Of a DNA stretch of 64,000 bases, positions 1 to 9,102 are shown in pieces. The translations under genes and the position numbers were made by a program. The notes beneath the pieces were generated by a model, which saw only the letters and a program-made list of their open reading frames with translations, had not been told where the DNA came from and did no database searches. Source of the stretch: Cyclobacterium marinum DSM 745 (lineage in GTDB: Bacteria; Bacteroidota; Bacteroidia; Cytophagales; Cyclobacteriaceae); assembly GCF_000222485.1 (NCBI RefSeq), contig NC_015914.1, positions 4,446,001 to 4,510,000 on the forward strand, read 5' to 3'. The number at the start of each line of letters is the position of its first letter. Positions within the stretch are counted from its first letter, which is position 1.

Positions 1-712
1 GGCCGTATTAATTTTTGTAACCGAAGATTTCTCCAGAAAGAAACATTTAAAATTGGATCATCCCAATGAAGCTGGAAGAGACAAGATTTCAGTGCTTAAA
101 ATGAATCAAACTAGGGAGTTTGTCACCGGGATTTATCCTTACCATATGATGTTGTCTGCTTTTACCCCCACCAAGGAAGCCTCTCAAGGATTGAAGTTTA
201 CCGCCAGCTCTCAAGAATGGTGTGGGCAGTCTTTTACTCAGCTTAATTTAAAAAGTGGCAATGACTATAAGGGGGAGCTGTTTAGTTACTTTGAGGAAGA
301 AGGTGAAAAATCTTTTTCGATAGAAGGAATTGCTGAGGATGATTTATGGAACTTGATAAGGATAAATCCAAACCAAGTACCGAAAGGTAGTGTGATGATG
401 ATGCCTTCTCTCATCTATCAGCGCTTTAGCCACAGCGATTTTATTGCTGAAGAAGTATTTATCCGTGCACTAGACATTAGTGAAAACAGAAGCCAACTTG
501 AGGTGACCTATAGTTCGGGGAATCGTGTGTTGAAGATCAATTATGAAAAACAATTTCCCTATCAAATATTGGGTTGGGAAGAAGAACATACCAATAATAA
601 TGGTGATAAAGAGCTGACTAAGGCTGAGCGCAAAGGAACCAAGGTGATTGATTACTGGAATAGAAAAGCAATCGAAGATGAATTTCTACGAGATGAATTA
701 AAACTAAATTAA
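1..712 (+). CDS. Conserved Bacteroidota hypothetical protein, 5' end outside the window
   Basis: The reading frame is open from base 2 through the left edge, so an internal TTG at 53 is not taken as the start and the gene is partial. The visible part (about 236 residues) runs from a beta-strand-like segment (VLIFVTEDFSRKK) through GIYPYHMML and SSQEWCGQ to a charged C-terminus. I recall a Bacteroidota family with these motifs that databases often label 'septum formation inhibitor Maf'. The sequence shows nothing of Maf nucleotide pyrophosphatase, so I do not use that name. The N-terminus, where a signal peptide would lie, is not visible. A membrane glycosyltransferase starts 12 bases downstream, so the two are probably co-transcribed. 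Function unknown. Confidence 0.75.
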   Translation, partial: AVLIFVTEDFSRKKHLKLDHPNEAGRDKISVLKMNQTREFVTGIYPYHMMLSAFTPTKEASQGLKFTASSQEWCGQSFTQLNLKSGNDYKGELFSYFEEEGEKSFSIEGIAEDDLWNLIRINPNQVPKGSVMMMPSLIYQRFSHSDFIAEEVFIRALDISENRSQLEVTYSSGNRVLKINYEKQFPYQILGWEEEHTNNNGDKELTKAERKGTKVIDYWNRKAIEDEFLRDELKLN

Positions 713-724
713 CATCTCACAAGC

Positions 725-2047
725 GTGTTGAAAAACTATTTCGTAATTATTATTTATGCCTTGGTGATTTTAGGAATGGGGTATTATTTTCCTCGTTCTG
801 CTTTTGTACCGCAGCTTTTTTTATTTGCTCTTGGCTTTTTATCCTACCTTTTATTGGTTTATCAAGCAAAAAAAATAAATTATTCTTTTTTTTCGCTTGT
901 TGCCTTGGCAATGGGTTTGCGTTTACTCTTAATTGGGGCAGAGCCTGTGCTATCTGATGATTTTTATAGGTATTTTTTTGATGGCCAACTAGTAGGAAAA
1001 GGACTCAATCCTTATGCTGCATTGCCCGGAGATTGGTTTACAAATGGAATTTTAGAGAAGAATGTCTACTGGGAAATATTGTTGGATAAAATGAATTCCC
1101 CCAATTATTACTCGGTATACCCCCCTTTGCATCAGTTATTTTTTTGGATGGCCACATGGGCTGGAGAGGACATTTTTCTGAATATTATTTCTTTAAGAAG
1201 TATATTACTTTTATTTGAGTTGATCAATTTATGGTTTATAAAAGAAATTTTATTCCGCTTGAAATTACCTGCTTACAAATTGGCTTGGTATGCTTTCAAT
1301 CCATTGGTTATAATAGAACTCACAGGAAACCTTCACTTTGAAGGCATGGTTTTGACAGGTTTACTAATGACTTTGTACTTTTATTGCCAAAAGGATGAGA
1401 AAAATACGGCTTTAGGTTGGAGTATGGCTGTAGGAATCAAATTGAGCCCATTACTTACAGCCCCCATTTGGATCAATGCTTGGAAGAAAAGGAGCTTTGT
1501 GAAATTTTCCCTAATGACGATCATTTTATTACTCTTGTTTTTTGCTCCATTGCTCACAAGTGGTCATATTGAAAATTTTTATACCAGTTTTAGGCTTTAC
1601 CAAAGTAGTTTCGAATTCAATGCTTCATTGTATTATTTGCTGAGATGGTTTTCTTGGTTTTTTATTGATTATAATCCTATTGGGACATTAGGTCCAAGTC
1701 TTAACATTCTAGCAACACTCAGCTTATTGGTCATTGGTGTCACCAATAAGGAAATCAACGCGAGTGGTTTGGCGAATAAAATGGTTTGGATGTATTTGGT
1801 TTTTCTGTTGCTCCAAACGACCGTGCATCCCTGGTACCTTATCCCTGCTATAGGACTAAGTCTTTTTACTTCAAATTATATCTTTGTAGCATGGAGTGGA
1901 TTAGTATTTTTGTCTTATCATGCCTATGCAGATGCGAGTTACCATGAAAACTACCTGATCTTGGCTTTGGAGTATTTGCTTTTATTGTCCTATTTAATTT
2001 ATCATATATTTTTAAAGAGAAGGGAATTGCAGTTTCTTAATCAATAA
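725..2047 (+). CDS. Polytopic membrane glycosyltransferase (GT-C type, mannosyltransferase-like)
   Basis: A 440-residue protein with about ten hydrophobic helices. The first large loop after residue 70 carries an acidic pair (LSDDFYRYFFDGQ, D78/D79) followed by GKGLNPY. This is the layout of GT-C polyprenyl-phosphate-sugar-dependent transferases, where an acidic loop-1 motif forms the active site. Related Bacteroidota proteins are usually annotated as mannosyltransferases. It would act in the inner membrane, with the active site facing the periplasm. The start is a GTG 12 bases after the upstream stop. The acceptor and sugar cannot be read from sequence. It may belong with the upstream gene in a cell-surface glycan function separate from the nitrate genes that follow. 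Confidence 0.7.
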   Translation: MLKNYFVIIIYALVILGMGYYFPRSAFVPQLFLFALGFLSYLLLVYQAKKINYSFFSLVALAMGLRLLLIGAEPVLSDDFYRYFFDGQLVGKGLNPYAALPGDWFTNGILEKNVYWEILLDKMNSPNYYSVYPPLHQLFFWMATWAGEDIFLNIISLRSILLLFELINLWFIKEILFRLKLPAYKLAWYAFNPLVIIELTGNLHFEGMVLTGLLMTLYFYCQKDEKNTALGWSMAVGIKLSPLLTAPIWINAWKKRSFVKFSLMTIILLLLFFAPLLTSGHIENFYTSFRLYQSSFEFNASLYYLLRWFSWFFIDYNPIGTLGPSLNILATLSLLVIGVTNKEINASGLANKMVWMYLVFLLLQTTVHPWYLIPAIGLSLFTSNYIFVAWSGLVFLSYHAYADASYHENYLILALEYLLLLSYLIYHIFLKRRELQFLNQ

Positions 2048-2087
2048 CATTAATGAATGGTTATATTATAAAGGAATTCATACAATG

Positions 2088-2110
2088 AATCCGGATGCTT
2101 TACCCGGATT
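2088..2110. terminator. Possible weak stem-loop between convergent genes
   Basis: AATCCGG (2088-2094) pairs with CCGGATT (2104-2110) across a 9-base loop. It lies between the glycosyltransferase and the convergent response regulator. There is no strong T-run next to either arm, only GGATTTTT a few bases on, so the terminator role is tentative. Confidence 0.35.
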
Positions 2111-2179
2111 AAGAAGGATTTTTGATAGCCTATACCTTGTTTAAGGGCAGTGTTACAATCGGAAAGCATATTTCGGGTT

Positions 2180-2857
2180 TTAATCTTCAATATGGGCTTT
2201 TAATCCGGGTTCATCATCAATTTTTTTAAGCAACTCCACTACATTATTTACTTTCAATTTTTTCATGATATTGAAACGATGTGTTTCTATGGTTCGAATA
2301 CTCTTTCCAAGTTGAGCTGCAATTTCTTTATTACCAATGCCATTGGCAATCATTTTAAGGATTTGTTTTTCCCTTTTGGTGATGTCATAATCGTTGGCTA
2401 TGGGTTTCTCCGGATTGGTCTTTTTAGTATTTATATTTAAGTAATTATTCACCAATACTTGGCTAATGTCTCCACTAAAATACTTTCCACCTTGATTGAT
2501 GGTTTTTATGGCTTTCAAGAATTCTTCCTTACTAGTGTCTTTTAATAGGTATCCTGAGGCACCACATTCTATGGCTTGAAGAATATAGTCTTCGTCGTCA
2601 TGCATAGATAAAATTAGAATTTTGATGGCATCAGGGTTTTTATTAAGTTCTCTTGTTGCCTCCAAACCATTCATTTCAGGCATTCGAATATCTATGATTA
2701 GCATGTCGGGATTTAATTTCTCAACAGCCACTATGGCTTCTTTTCCATTTGAAGCTTCACCTACAACTGTAATTTCTCCTTCATTTTCCAGAAGGTTTTT
2801 GATTCCGCTCCTGACCACCACATGGTCATCTGCTAAAACAACTTTTATTTTTTCCAT
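2180..2857 (-). CDS. NarL/FixJ-type response regulator
   Basis: A 225-residue two-domain regulator. The N-terminal receiver has acidic-pocket residues D10/D11 and phospho-acceptor D56 in LIIDIRMPEMNG. The C-terminal LuxR-type helix-turn-helix begins near residue 155 (DITKREKQILKMIANG) and includes NKEIAAQLGKSIRTIETHR. Phosphorylation by a partner kinase should promote DNA binding. The cognate kinase is almost certainly the histidine kinase gene 17 bases upstream on the same strand. The location beside nirBD, with a nitrate-sensor-like kinase, suggests it controls the nitrate assimilation genes. That link is inferred from neighbourhood and kinase architecture, not from a demonstrated binding site. 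Confidence 0.88.
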   Translation of the reverse strand: MEKIKVVLADDHVVVRSGIKNLLENEGEITVVGEASNGKEAIVAVEKLNPDMLIIDIRMPEMNGLEATRELNKNPDAIKILILSMHDDEDYILQAIECGASGYLLKDTSKEEFLKAIKTINQGGKYFSGDISQVLVNNYLNINTKKTNPEKPIANDYDITKREKQILKMIANGIGNKEIAAQLGKSIRTIETHRFNIMKKLKVNNVVELLKKIDDEPGLKAHIED

Positions 2858-2874
2858 TTTTAGGTTTATATTGT

Positions 2875-4692
2875 TTATTCTAAAGGGATATTTATGCTGA
2901 TGGTAGTTCCTATACCTTCATTTGACTGAATTTCACAGTCACCATTGATGAAATTGGCCCGCTCTCTGATATTAAAAATTCCATGACCCGAAGTTGAAAA
3001 GTGTCCTTTTTCTTCCAATTTATCAATATCAAAACCTTTTCCATTGTCTGCAATTTCTAAGTTCAAATATTGTGAATTATGGGTAAGGGTAATTTTCACC
3101 TCGCTGGCCTCCGAATACTTGATGGCATTATTTACAGCCTCTTGACAAATGCGGTAAATGTTGTTTTCTATTTTTCCTTCCAAACGAGTCAGAAACCCGG
3201 TTTTATTTTCGAAAACCACTTTAAGGTCAGATATTTTGGTGATTTCACGAGCAAACTTGCTAAGAACAGGTACGATACCATAATCAGACAAGACGCTGGG
3301 AGTCAGGTTAAATGAAATCCTTCTTACTTCTCTGATAACATCTTTGAGTAAATCTTTTACGGTTTTTAATTTTTCCTTTTCCGCATTTATTTTGACAGAG
3401 TGAATGGCTTCCAAATTAAACTTCATGGCTGAAAGCATTTGTCCAATACCATCATGCATATCTCTGGAGATTCTCTTGCGTTCTTCCTCTTGGCCTTCCA
3501 AGATAAGGGCTGAACGAAACTGTTGCTCCTTTACCTTTTTTTCAATTTTTTCTTTATTTATTTCTCTGGAAATGGTCTCAGCTTCTTTTTTCTCAGTTTT
3601 GTCAGTACTAATCATCAGTACTTGATTTGGAATACCATGTTCATTCTGAGTAGGGATTAAATTTATTTTGAGCCAAACAAAGTCACCAACAGCATTGACC
3701 ACCCTTATTTCACCCGTCCAAGGCTTATTGTTTAAGATCATTTTTTGTATGTTTTTCAAATAATCTTCACCATATCCTTGGTCCTGCATCCAACTAAAGA
3801 TATTTGTAGGGCGTTCTTCTTCAAACTCCATGATGGAAATAAATTTTTCCGAAAAGTCTATAAATTCTCCATTAACTTCACATTTTGCATATAAGGTAAA
3901 ATCTTCTACAGCCACTTCCACTTCCAAAAGATCCTGATAGGCTTGTTCCAATGAAGTATATAATGTACTAAGTTCTAGGGTAAGCTTTTTTGATTTTCTT
4001 TGAGATTTGTCTTGTTGCTCGAAAGTTTTTCGAATAGTTTTGGCGGAAGGTATAAAAACAAAGAATATCTCAAAAAAAATGACAGCCAAAGACAAGATTA
4101 ACAAAAGTCCTTCAATGTTTTTCAGGTTCAAAACCCTTACACTTGCCTCTTTGTCATACTGAAATACAATTTCATCCATCCCTCTAAGGAATGTGGCTTC
4201 ATGTGAAATAATTACCTCTGTATTCTTTAATATTTGCCCTTTTGGACTGCCAATATTCTTTTTTAATAATTGAAGGATCTCTTCTGTGGCAACTACAATG
4301 GTGTTAAAATCAGGGTTGATTCGGTTAAATAATTCTTTGACTTCAGGACTGTTTTGCGTCTTTACACCTAGTGAATCTATACCTGATTGGAGGGTGAAGT
4401 GAACAGCTTTCCATTCCTTCAAAGCCTCTTCTAATTCCTTAACTGTTTTTAGGTCATTTGAAAAGGACGAGGGGTCGGTCAATAAGAGCGCACACTTACT
4501 GATTTTTTGGCTAAGCATCCTCTGCCTTCCTGAAAGGTTAACGATCCGTGAATCATTTTCCTGCTCACTGATAAACTTCTGAACCAATATTTGGCTCAGA
4601 ATGATACTAAGGGCAATTGCACTCAATGCCACAAGGTAATACTTACCTAGCTTCTTAAATTTTGGTTTTTTGGATGCATCCTGACTTTCCAT
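2875..4692 (-). CDS. NarX-like membrane sensor histidine kinase with PAS domain
   Basis: A 605-residue kinase. TM1 spans about 18-38 and TM2 about 194-216, enclosing a periplasmic helical domain. The segment after TM1 (NLSGRQRMLSQKIS, 52-65) matches the P-box-like signature of NarX/PilJ-type nitrate-sensing domains, where a conserved Arg binds nitrate. A coiled coil (about 225-260) leads to a PAS domain (about 265-370). The HisKA_3 dimerisation helix follows with phospho-acceptor H413 in SRDMHDGIGQ, then a HATPase with an N-box at NNAIKYSEAS (521-530) and DNGKGFD (549-555). This fits a nitrate/nitrite sensor feeding the adjacent response regulator. Whether it binds nitrate, nitrite or another ligand is not settled by sequence. 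The start ATG is embedded in an inverted repeat. Confidence 0.87.
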   Translation of the reverse strand: MESQDASKKPKFKKLGKYYLVALSAIALSIILSQILVQKFISEQENDSRIVNLSGRQRMLSQKISKCALLLTDPSSFSNDLKTVKELEEALKEWKAVHFTLQSGIDSLGVKTQNSPEVKELFNRINPDFNTIVVATEEILQLLKKNIGSPKGQILKNTEVIISHEATFLRGMDEIVFQYDKEASVRVLNLKNIEGLLLILSLAVIFFEIFFVFIPSAKTIRKTFEQQDKSQRKSKKLTLELSTLYTSLEQAYQDLLEVEVAVEDFTLYAKCEVNGEFIDFSEKFISIMEFEEERPTNIFSWMQDQGYGEDYLKNIQKMILNNKPWTGEIRVVNAVGDFVWLKINLIPTQNEHGIPNQVLMISTDKTEKKEAETISREINKEKIEKKVKEQQFRSALILEGQEEERKRISRDMHDGIGQMLSAMKFNLEAIHSVKINAEKEKLKTVKDLLKDVIREVRRISFNLTPSVLSDYGIVPVLSKFAREITKISDLKVVFENKTGFLTRLEGKIENNIYRICQEAVNNAIKYSEASEVKITLTHNSQYLNLEIADNGKGFDIDKLEEKGHFSTSGHGIFNIRERANFINGDCEIQSNEGIGTTISINIPLE

Positions 4693-4730
4693 AAGTGGTT
4701 TGGCTGCTTAAAAGTAAGTAAAACCACTTA
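4692..4730 (-). promoter_or_regulatory. Inverted repeat overlapping the kinase start codon
   Basis: TAAGTGGTTT (4692-4701) and AAACCACTTA (4721-4730) are perfect 10-base arms separated by 19 bases. In the minus-strand transcript the downstream arm runs directly into the AUG of the sensor kinase. It could be a dimeric operator or an RNA hairpin that masks the start. Confidence 0.45.
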
Positions 4731-4907
4731 AAATTCCCATCCAATATAAGAAAGAAATAAAAGGTTATCTGAATGACGGAATCAACCAAGTACACCGAAA
4801 ATGATTTATGATAGATCAATGCTGTTCGTTAAATCTATTCCGTATTTTTACTTGGTTTGGTTCAAATGAAGTTGTAGGTTTAAAGTGATGGTGGTCCAAA
4901 TAATTTA

Positions 4908-5291
4908 TTATTCTGTAAACCCGATATAAACATATCCATTTTCAACTTTTACGGGATAGGTTGCAATATCACAATAGTCTCCATTTAAGTTTTTTCCGGT
5001 TTGAAGAGAAAATGTTTTTTTGTGGAAGGGGCAAGCGACTTTAGGTTCATTGCCTTCCGATCCTATCATTCCTCTAGACAATGCCATTTGCATTTTGTGA
5101 GGACAAAGGTTTTGACAGGCATACCATTCGTCGCGCCTACTAAACTTGTATATGGCAATTTGAAGGTCTTTGTATTTCACACAAGCACCACCATTTTCAG
5201 GAAAGGCAGAAACAGGTGCTGCCTTAAACCAAGTGGTGATTTGGGTATGATCTGTAGTTTTATACTTTTCCAGTAATGTTGTCGTTGTCAT
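4908..5291 (-). CDS. nirD: Assimilatory nitrite reductase small subunit (Rieske-type)
   Basis: A 127-residue protein of the size expected for NirD. It has a Rieske-type [2Fe-2S] fold with C-x-H (CPHK, after YACQNL) and C-x2-H (CPFHKK) ligand pairs. Some NirD proteins lack the cluster, but here both Cys-His pairs are present. It partners NirB in six-electron NAD(P)H-dependent reduction of nitrite to ammonium in the cytoplasm. The gene lies 49 bases downstream of nirB on the same strand, so they form an operon. The sensor kinase follows 215 bases later in the same direction. Confidence 0.92.
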   Translation of the reverse strand: MTTTTLLEKYKTTDHTQITTWFKAAPVSAFPENGGACVKYKDLQIAIYKFSRRDEWYACQNLCPHKMQMALSRGMIGSEGNEPKVACPFHKKTFSLQTGKNLNGDYCDIATYPVKVENGYVYIGFTE

Positions 5292-5340
5292 TTTTAAGAA
5301 ATTAGATTTTGGAAGAAATTAGGTTTCAATTTGTGATTAA

Positions 5341-7836
5341 TCACCAGTTTATAGGTGCTTTTTGTCCTCGAACTTCATTGAAAGCTATTTGGGGATCCCC
5401 TTGGTCGTCGTTTACAAAATGTTGGAATTTTGCCCTAAGTATTGGATTGTTAACCACTTCTTTCCACTCACAAGCATAGGTTTCAATTTTAAAAGCCATT
5501 TCTCTCTCAAGTTCCTCTCCTATATTGAGTGAGTCGTTTACAACAACTTCCCTTAGGTAATCTATACCGCCTTCTAGTTTGTTTAACCAAGTTGATGTTC
5601 TGGTCAGAGGATCTGCTGTTCGGATATAAAACATCAGGTAACGGTCTATGTATTTTAAACAAGTAGCGCTATCCACATCATTGATTAAGAGTTTTGCATG
5701 CTGAGGCTTGGAACCCCCATTGCCTCCTACATAAAGGTTCCATCCTTTTTCTGTAGCTATAATACCAAAATCCTTGCTTTGTGCTTCAGCACATTCCCTG
5801 ATGCAACCTGAAACGGCTCCTTTTAATTTATGGGGAGAGCGCAGGCCTCGGTACCTTTCTTCCACCTCAATAGCAAAGGAGACAGCATCTTGAACGCCAT
5901 ATCGACACCAAGTAGAGCCTACGCAACTTTTTACTGTTCTCAGTGATTTGCCATAGGCATGACCACTTTCAAATCCAGCATCAATTAACTCTTCCCAAAT
6001 ATCCGGAAGTTGATCTACCCTCGCACCAAACATGTCAATGCGTTGACCACCGGTGATTTTTGTATAAAGCCCATATTTTTTAGCCACCTGAGCGATAACC
6101 ATTAATTTATCAGGAGTAATTTCTCCACCGGGAACCCTTGGCACCACAGAATAGGTTCCTCCTTTTTGAATATTGGCCAAAAACCGGTCATTGGTGTCCT
6201 GTATGGTGTCCTGCTTTGTAATGAGTTCATTCCAAGTACTTGCAAGGATAGAGGCCACAGCAGGTTTACAGGTTTCACAGCCATCACCTGTTCCTAATTG
6301 ATCCAAAAGCTCTTCATAAGATTTGATTTCCTTAATTTTTACTAGGTCCAAAAGTTCCTGTCGGGAATATTCAAAATGCTCACAAAGCGTGTTTTTCACC
6401 TGTTTCCCCATGGCTTTTAATTGGCTCTTCAAAAGATCATTTACCATTGGAATACAGCCCCCGCAGCCTGTTCCGGCTTTGGTGCACGCTTTTATTTCAT
6501 CTAATTTTGTAAGGCCATCTTCTTCAATAATTTTACATAGTGATCCTTTGGTGACATTTTCACATGAACAAATTTGAGCTTCAGATGGAAGGTCGCCTAC
6601 ACCGGCACCCGATGATTCTTTTCCTCCTCGTGAACCGAGAATGAGGTCTTCAGGATTAGGGGGTAATGGTATACTATTTTGGGTCATCTGTAAGAGCATG
6701 CCGTAGCCAGACGCCTCACCTACCAATATTCCGCCTAGCAAGCGTTTGCCATCCAAAGAAATATTGATTCTTTTATATTCACCTGAAATTTTATTTTGGT
6801 ATACAATTGGAGTGGAAGGTTCATTTGTCCCAAAAGGATCACCAAAACTGGCTACATCAATGCCTATGAGTTTAAGTTTGGTAGACATATCATAGCCCAG
6901 AAAAGGCTTGACCTTTTTTTCGGTAAGCTGATTGACAACTTGAGTAGCCATCTCATAACCTGGAGCAACAAGCCCATAGATCATGTTTTGTATCGAAGCC
7001 ACCTCACCTATAGCAAAAATATCCTTGTCTTCAACTGTTTGGAGGTATTCATTCACTATCACTCCTCCGCGTTCCGCATAAGAGAGGCCACAGGTTTTTG
7101 CCAATTCGTCACGTGGTTTAATTCCTGCAGAAATAACCAACATCTCTATAGGCAGTTCCGAACCATCTGTAAAATCTAATCCTGATAATTTCCCGTTTCC
7201 CTTGATCTGTCGGGTATTTTTGTTAAGATGAATACTAATACCTAAATCTTCAAGCTTTGACTTGAGTAGGGAAGCACCTGCTTCATCCAGTTGCCTCGGC
7301 ATTAAACGGGGAGCAAATTCTACTACATGCGTTTCTAAACCCATGTCCCTTACGGCCTTGGCTGCTTCAAGTCCCAAAAGTCCTCCCCCAATAACTGCTG
7401 CTTTTTTGACATTTTTGCCATAATCTATGATGGCCTCAAGGTCTTCTAAGGTTCGGTATACAAAAACTCCTTTTTTCTCCACCCCTTTAATAGGAGGGAC
7501 CATTGCCCCTGATCCCGTGGCAAGAATTAATTTGTCATAAGAGACCTCTGTCCCTAAATGACTGATTACTTTCTTTTCTTGCCTATTGATCTCTACTATT
7601 AGTTCATTTCTTCGTAAAAGGATGTGATTTTCTTCATACCAGGATGAAGGGGCCAACAATAGATCTTCAGCAGTGGATCCTGTGAAATAATCACTTAAAT
7701 GAACCCTGTCATAGGCAGGCCAATGCTCTTCCCCAAAAACAGTGATTTTAAAAGCCTTTTCAGGATCAGCTTGAATAAGTTTTTCACAAAACTTATATCC
7801 TACCATGCCATTTCCGATTACTACTATCTTTGTCAT
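5341..7836 (-). CDS. nirB: NAD(P)H-dependent nitrite reductase large subunit
   Basis: An 831-residue protein with the full NirB layout. An FAD/NAD-binding reductase occupies about 1-310 (VVIGNGMVG at 5-13, AVIGGGLLGLEAA at 147-159, and the FAIGE motif near 275). A [2Fe-2S] BFD domain follows with C423-x-C425 and C458-x2-C461, then a second BFD-like CETC segment near 520. The ferredoxin-like half-domain (about 555-615) and the siroheme/[4Fe-4S] domain come last, with cluster ligands C638, C644, C678 and C682 (CVGSTWC and CIREC). It reduces nitrite to ammonium together with NirD. The gene is divergent from cobA, whose product makes the siroheme precursor. The 156-base space between them holds the TACGTA repeats. 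Confidence 0.95.
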   Translation of the reverse strand: MTKIVVIGNGMVGYKFCEKLIQADPEKAFKITVFGEEHWPAYDRVHLSDYFTGSTAEDLLLAPSSWYEENHILLRRNELIVEINRQEKKVISHLGTEVSYDKLILATGSGAMVPPIKGVEKKGVFVYRTLEDLEAIIDYGKNVKKAAVIGGGLLGLEAAKAVRDMGLETHVVEFAPRLMPRQLDEAGASLLKSKLEDLGISIHLNKNTRQIKGNGKLSGLDFTDGSELPIEMLVISAGIKPRDELAKTCGLSYAERGGVIVNEYLQTVEDKDIFAIGEVASIQNMIYGLVAPGYEMATQVVNQLTEKKVKPFLGYDMSTKLKLIGIDVASFGDPFGTNEPSTPIVYQNKISGEYKRINISLDGKRLLGGILVGEASGYGMLLQMTQNSIPLPPNPEDLILGSRGGKESSGAGVGDLPSEAQICSCENVTKGSLCKIIEEDGLTKLDEIKACTKAGTGCGGCIPMVNDLLKSQLKAMGKQVKNTLCEHFEYSRQELLDLVKIKEIKSYEELLDQLGTGDGCETCKPAVASILASTWNELITKQDTIQDTNDRFLANIQKGGTYSVVPRVPGGEITPDKLMVIAQVAKKYGLYTKITGGQRIDMFGARVDQLPDIWEELIDAGFESGHAYGKSLRTVKSCVGSTWCRYGVQDAVSFAIEVEERYRGLRSPHKLKGAVSGCIRECAEAQSKDFGIIATEKGWNLYVGGNGGSKPQHAKLLINDVDSATCLKYIDRYLMFYIRTADPLTRTSTWLNKLEGGIDYLREVVVNDSLNIGEELEREMAFKIETYACEWKEVVNNPILRAKFQHFVNDDQGDPQIAFNEVRGQKAPINW

Positions 7837-7930
7837 ACTGGTTTTTTTAACGGTGGAAGATTGCCTTTCTAAGTAGTTTCTTATTCGTATTTCATATAAA
7901 TCAAGTGCTAAGTTAAAAGTAAATTTTTAA

Positions 7931-7966
7931 AATACGTATAAATACGTAAAAAATTACTTAAATTTG
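7931..7966 (+). promoter_or_regulatory. TACGTA direct repeat plus Bacteroidota -7 box in the nirB/cobA divergent promoter
   Basis: AATACGTATA at 7931 and AATACGTAAA at 7941 are two TACGTA copies exactly one helical turn (10 bases) apart. They are followed by TAAATTTG (7959-7966), which matches the Bacteroidota -7 consensus TAnnTTTG and lies 26 bases before the cobA ATG. A second region 5' of narK at 16181-16200 matches this 20-mer at 18 of 20 positions. The placement upstream of and beside the -7 box suggests an operator for co-regulating nirB and cobA. The binding protein is not identified. Confidence 0.55.
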
Positions 7967-7992
7967 TTTTAGTAAATAAGTAATATAACTGA

Positions 7993-8757
7993 ATGAATAT
8001 GAGCTTAGCCAGATTATCCATAGTGGGAGCAGGACCGGGAGATCCTGAATTGATCACCTTAAAAGCCATAAAGGCATTAGAAAGTGCAGATGTGGTTTTG
8101 TATGACGCCTTGGCCAATGAGGCTTTATTGGATCATGCTCCGGAAAGCAGCTTAAAGATCTTTGTAGGAAAAAGAGCCGGCAAACATTCTTACAAGCAAG
8201 AAGAAATAAATAGCATGATCGTCAACTGGGCAAAAACCGGAAGTCATGTGGTAAGACTCAAAGGAGGAGATCCTTATGTATTTGGGCGTGGACATGAAGA
8301 ACTTGAATATGCTGAGAAACACGGGATTGAAACAACTTATATTCCCGGGATCAGCAGTGCCATGGCCGTCCCAGGACTTGCTGGAGTTCCCCTTACAAAA
8401 AGAGGAGTCAATGAAAGTTTTTGGGTTGTAACAGGGACGTTAAAGGACCATGGTACGGCAAATGATCTATACCTTGCTGCTCAATCTTCTGCCACAGTAA
8501 TTATATTAATGGGAATGAAGAAACTTACTGAGATTGTAAAACTTTTTGCTGAATACCGAGGCAGTGATGAACCCATCTGTTTGATCCAAAATGGAAGTAA
8601 AGCAGAAGAGCGGTTTTTATCCGGAGATTTAAAAAGCATACTTCCCTTACAAGAAACGGCCCGTTTAAATGCTCCCGCAGTAATTGTAATAGGAAAAGTG
8701 GTGGAAGAAAGGAAACTCAAGGAAAAGCTTGTTCAAGAAATGAGGCTGGTTGAATGA
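7993..8757 (+). CDS. cobA: Uroporphyrinogen-III C-methyltransferase
   Basis: A 254-residue single-domain SAM-dependent methyltransferase. Family signatures are VGAGPGDPELITLKAI at residues 11-26 and a glycine-rich SAM-contact motif (LKGGDPYVFGRG) near 90. It methylates uroporphyrinogen III at C2 and C7 to precorrin-2, the first committed step to siroheme. It lacks the CysG precorrin-2 dehydrogenase/ferrochelatase domain, and no such gene is visible in the window, so siroheme must be completed by a protein encoded elsewhere. Its divergent position against nirB indicates supply of the NirB cofactor. A second ATG two codons downstream is an alternative start. Confidence 0.93.
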   Translation: MNMSLARLSIVGAGPGDPELITLKAIKALESADVVLYDALANEALLDHAPESSLKIFVGKRAGKHSYKQEEINSMIVNWAKTGSHVVRLKGGDPYVFGRGHEELEYAEKHGIETTYIPGISSAMAVPGLAGVPLTKRGVNESFWVVTGTLKDHGTANDLYLAAQSSATVIILMGMKKLTEIVKLFAEYRGSDEPICLIQNGSKAEERFLSGDLKSILPLQETARLNAPAVIVIGKVVEERKLKEKLVQEMRLVE

Positions 8758-9102
8758 AATAAAATGGTGCATCACAGTTGATGGACTATGGTTTAGATTT
8801 TCAACGGTTGGACTGATATGCAATGTTTTACCTGATCAATGGTTAGCCCTACTATTGTGGACCGAACTGACTTTAAAATCAGTTAATTCATTGCTACTAT
8901 TGATCTGACCAGAGCTATGCTAGGCTAAAATCTCCAAATAGCCAGATTTTTCTGCGATTCCAGCCCTTATGACAAATGGAATTACCTAATGTTGGGGGCC
9001 ACAATAAAATAATAGAACTATATTATAACAAGGGATGGATTTAGTCCTTTGTTCCTAATTCCTGCCTTACGGAAAGTAAGGATAAAACGGCTAATGGCAA
9101 TT
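8758..9102. other. Intergenic region between convergent cobA and the rubredoxin-fusion gene
   Basis: No credible coding frame. AACTGA (8865-8870) pairs with TCAGTT (8879-8884), and CCTTAC (9065-9070) pairs with GTAAGG (9076-9081). Either may be part of a transcription end, but neither is followed by a clear T-run. Confidence 0.4.

Noticed and set aside
1..712. Name 'septum formation inhibitor Maf' for the left-edge protein
   Set aside because: I recall this label in databases for similar proteins, but the sequence has no Maf nucleotide pyrophosphatase motifs.
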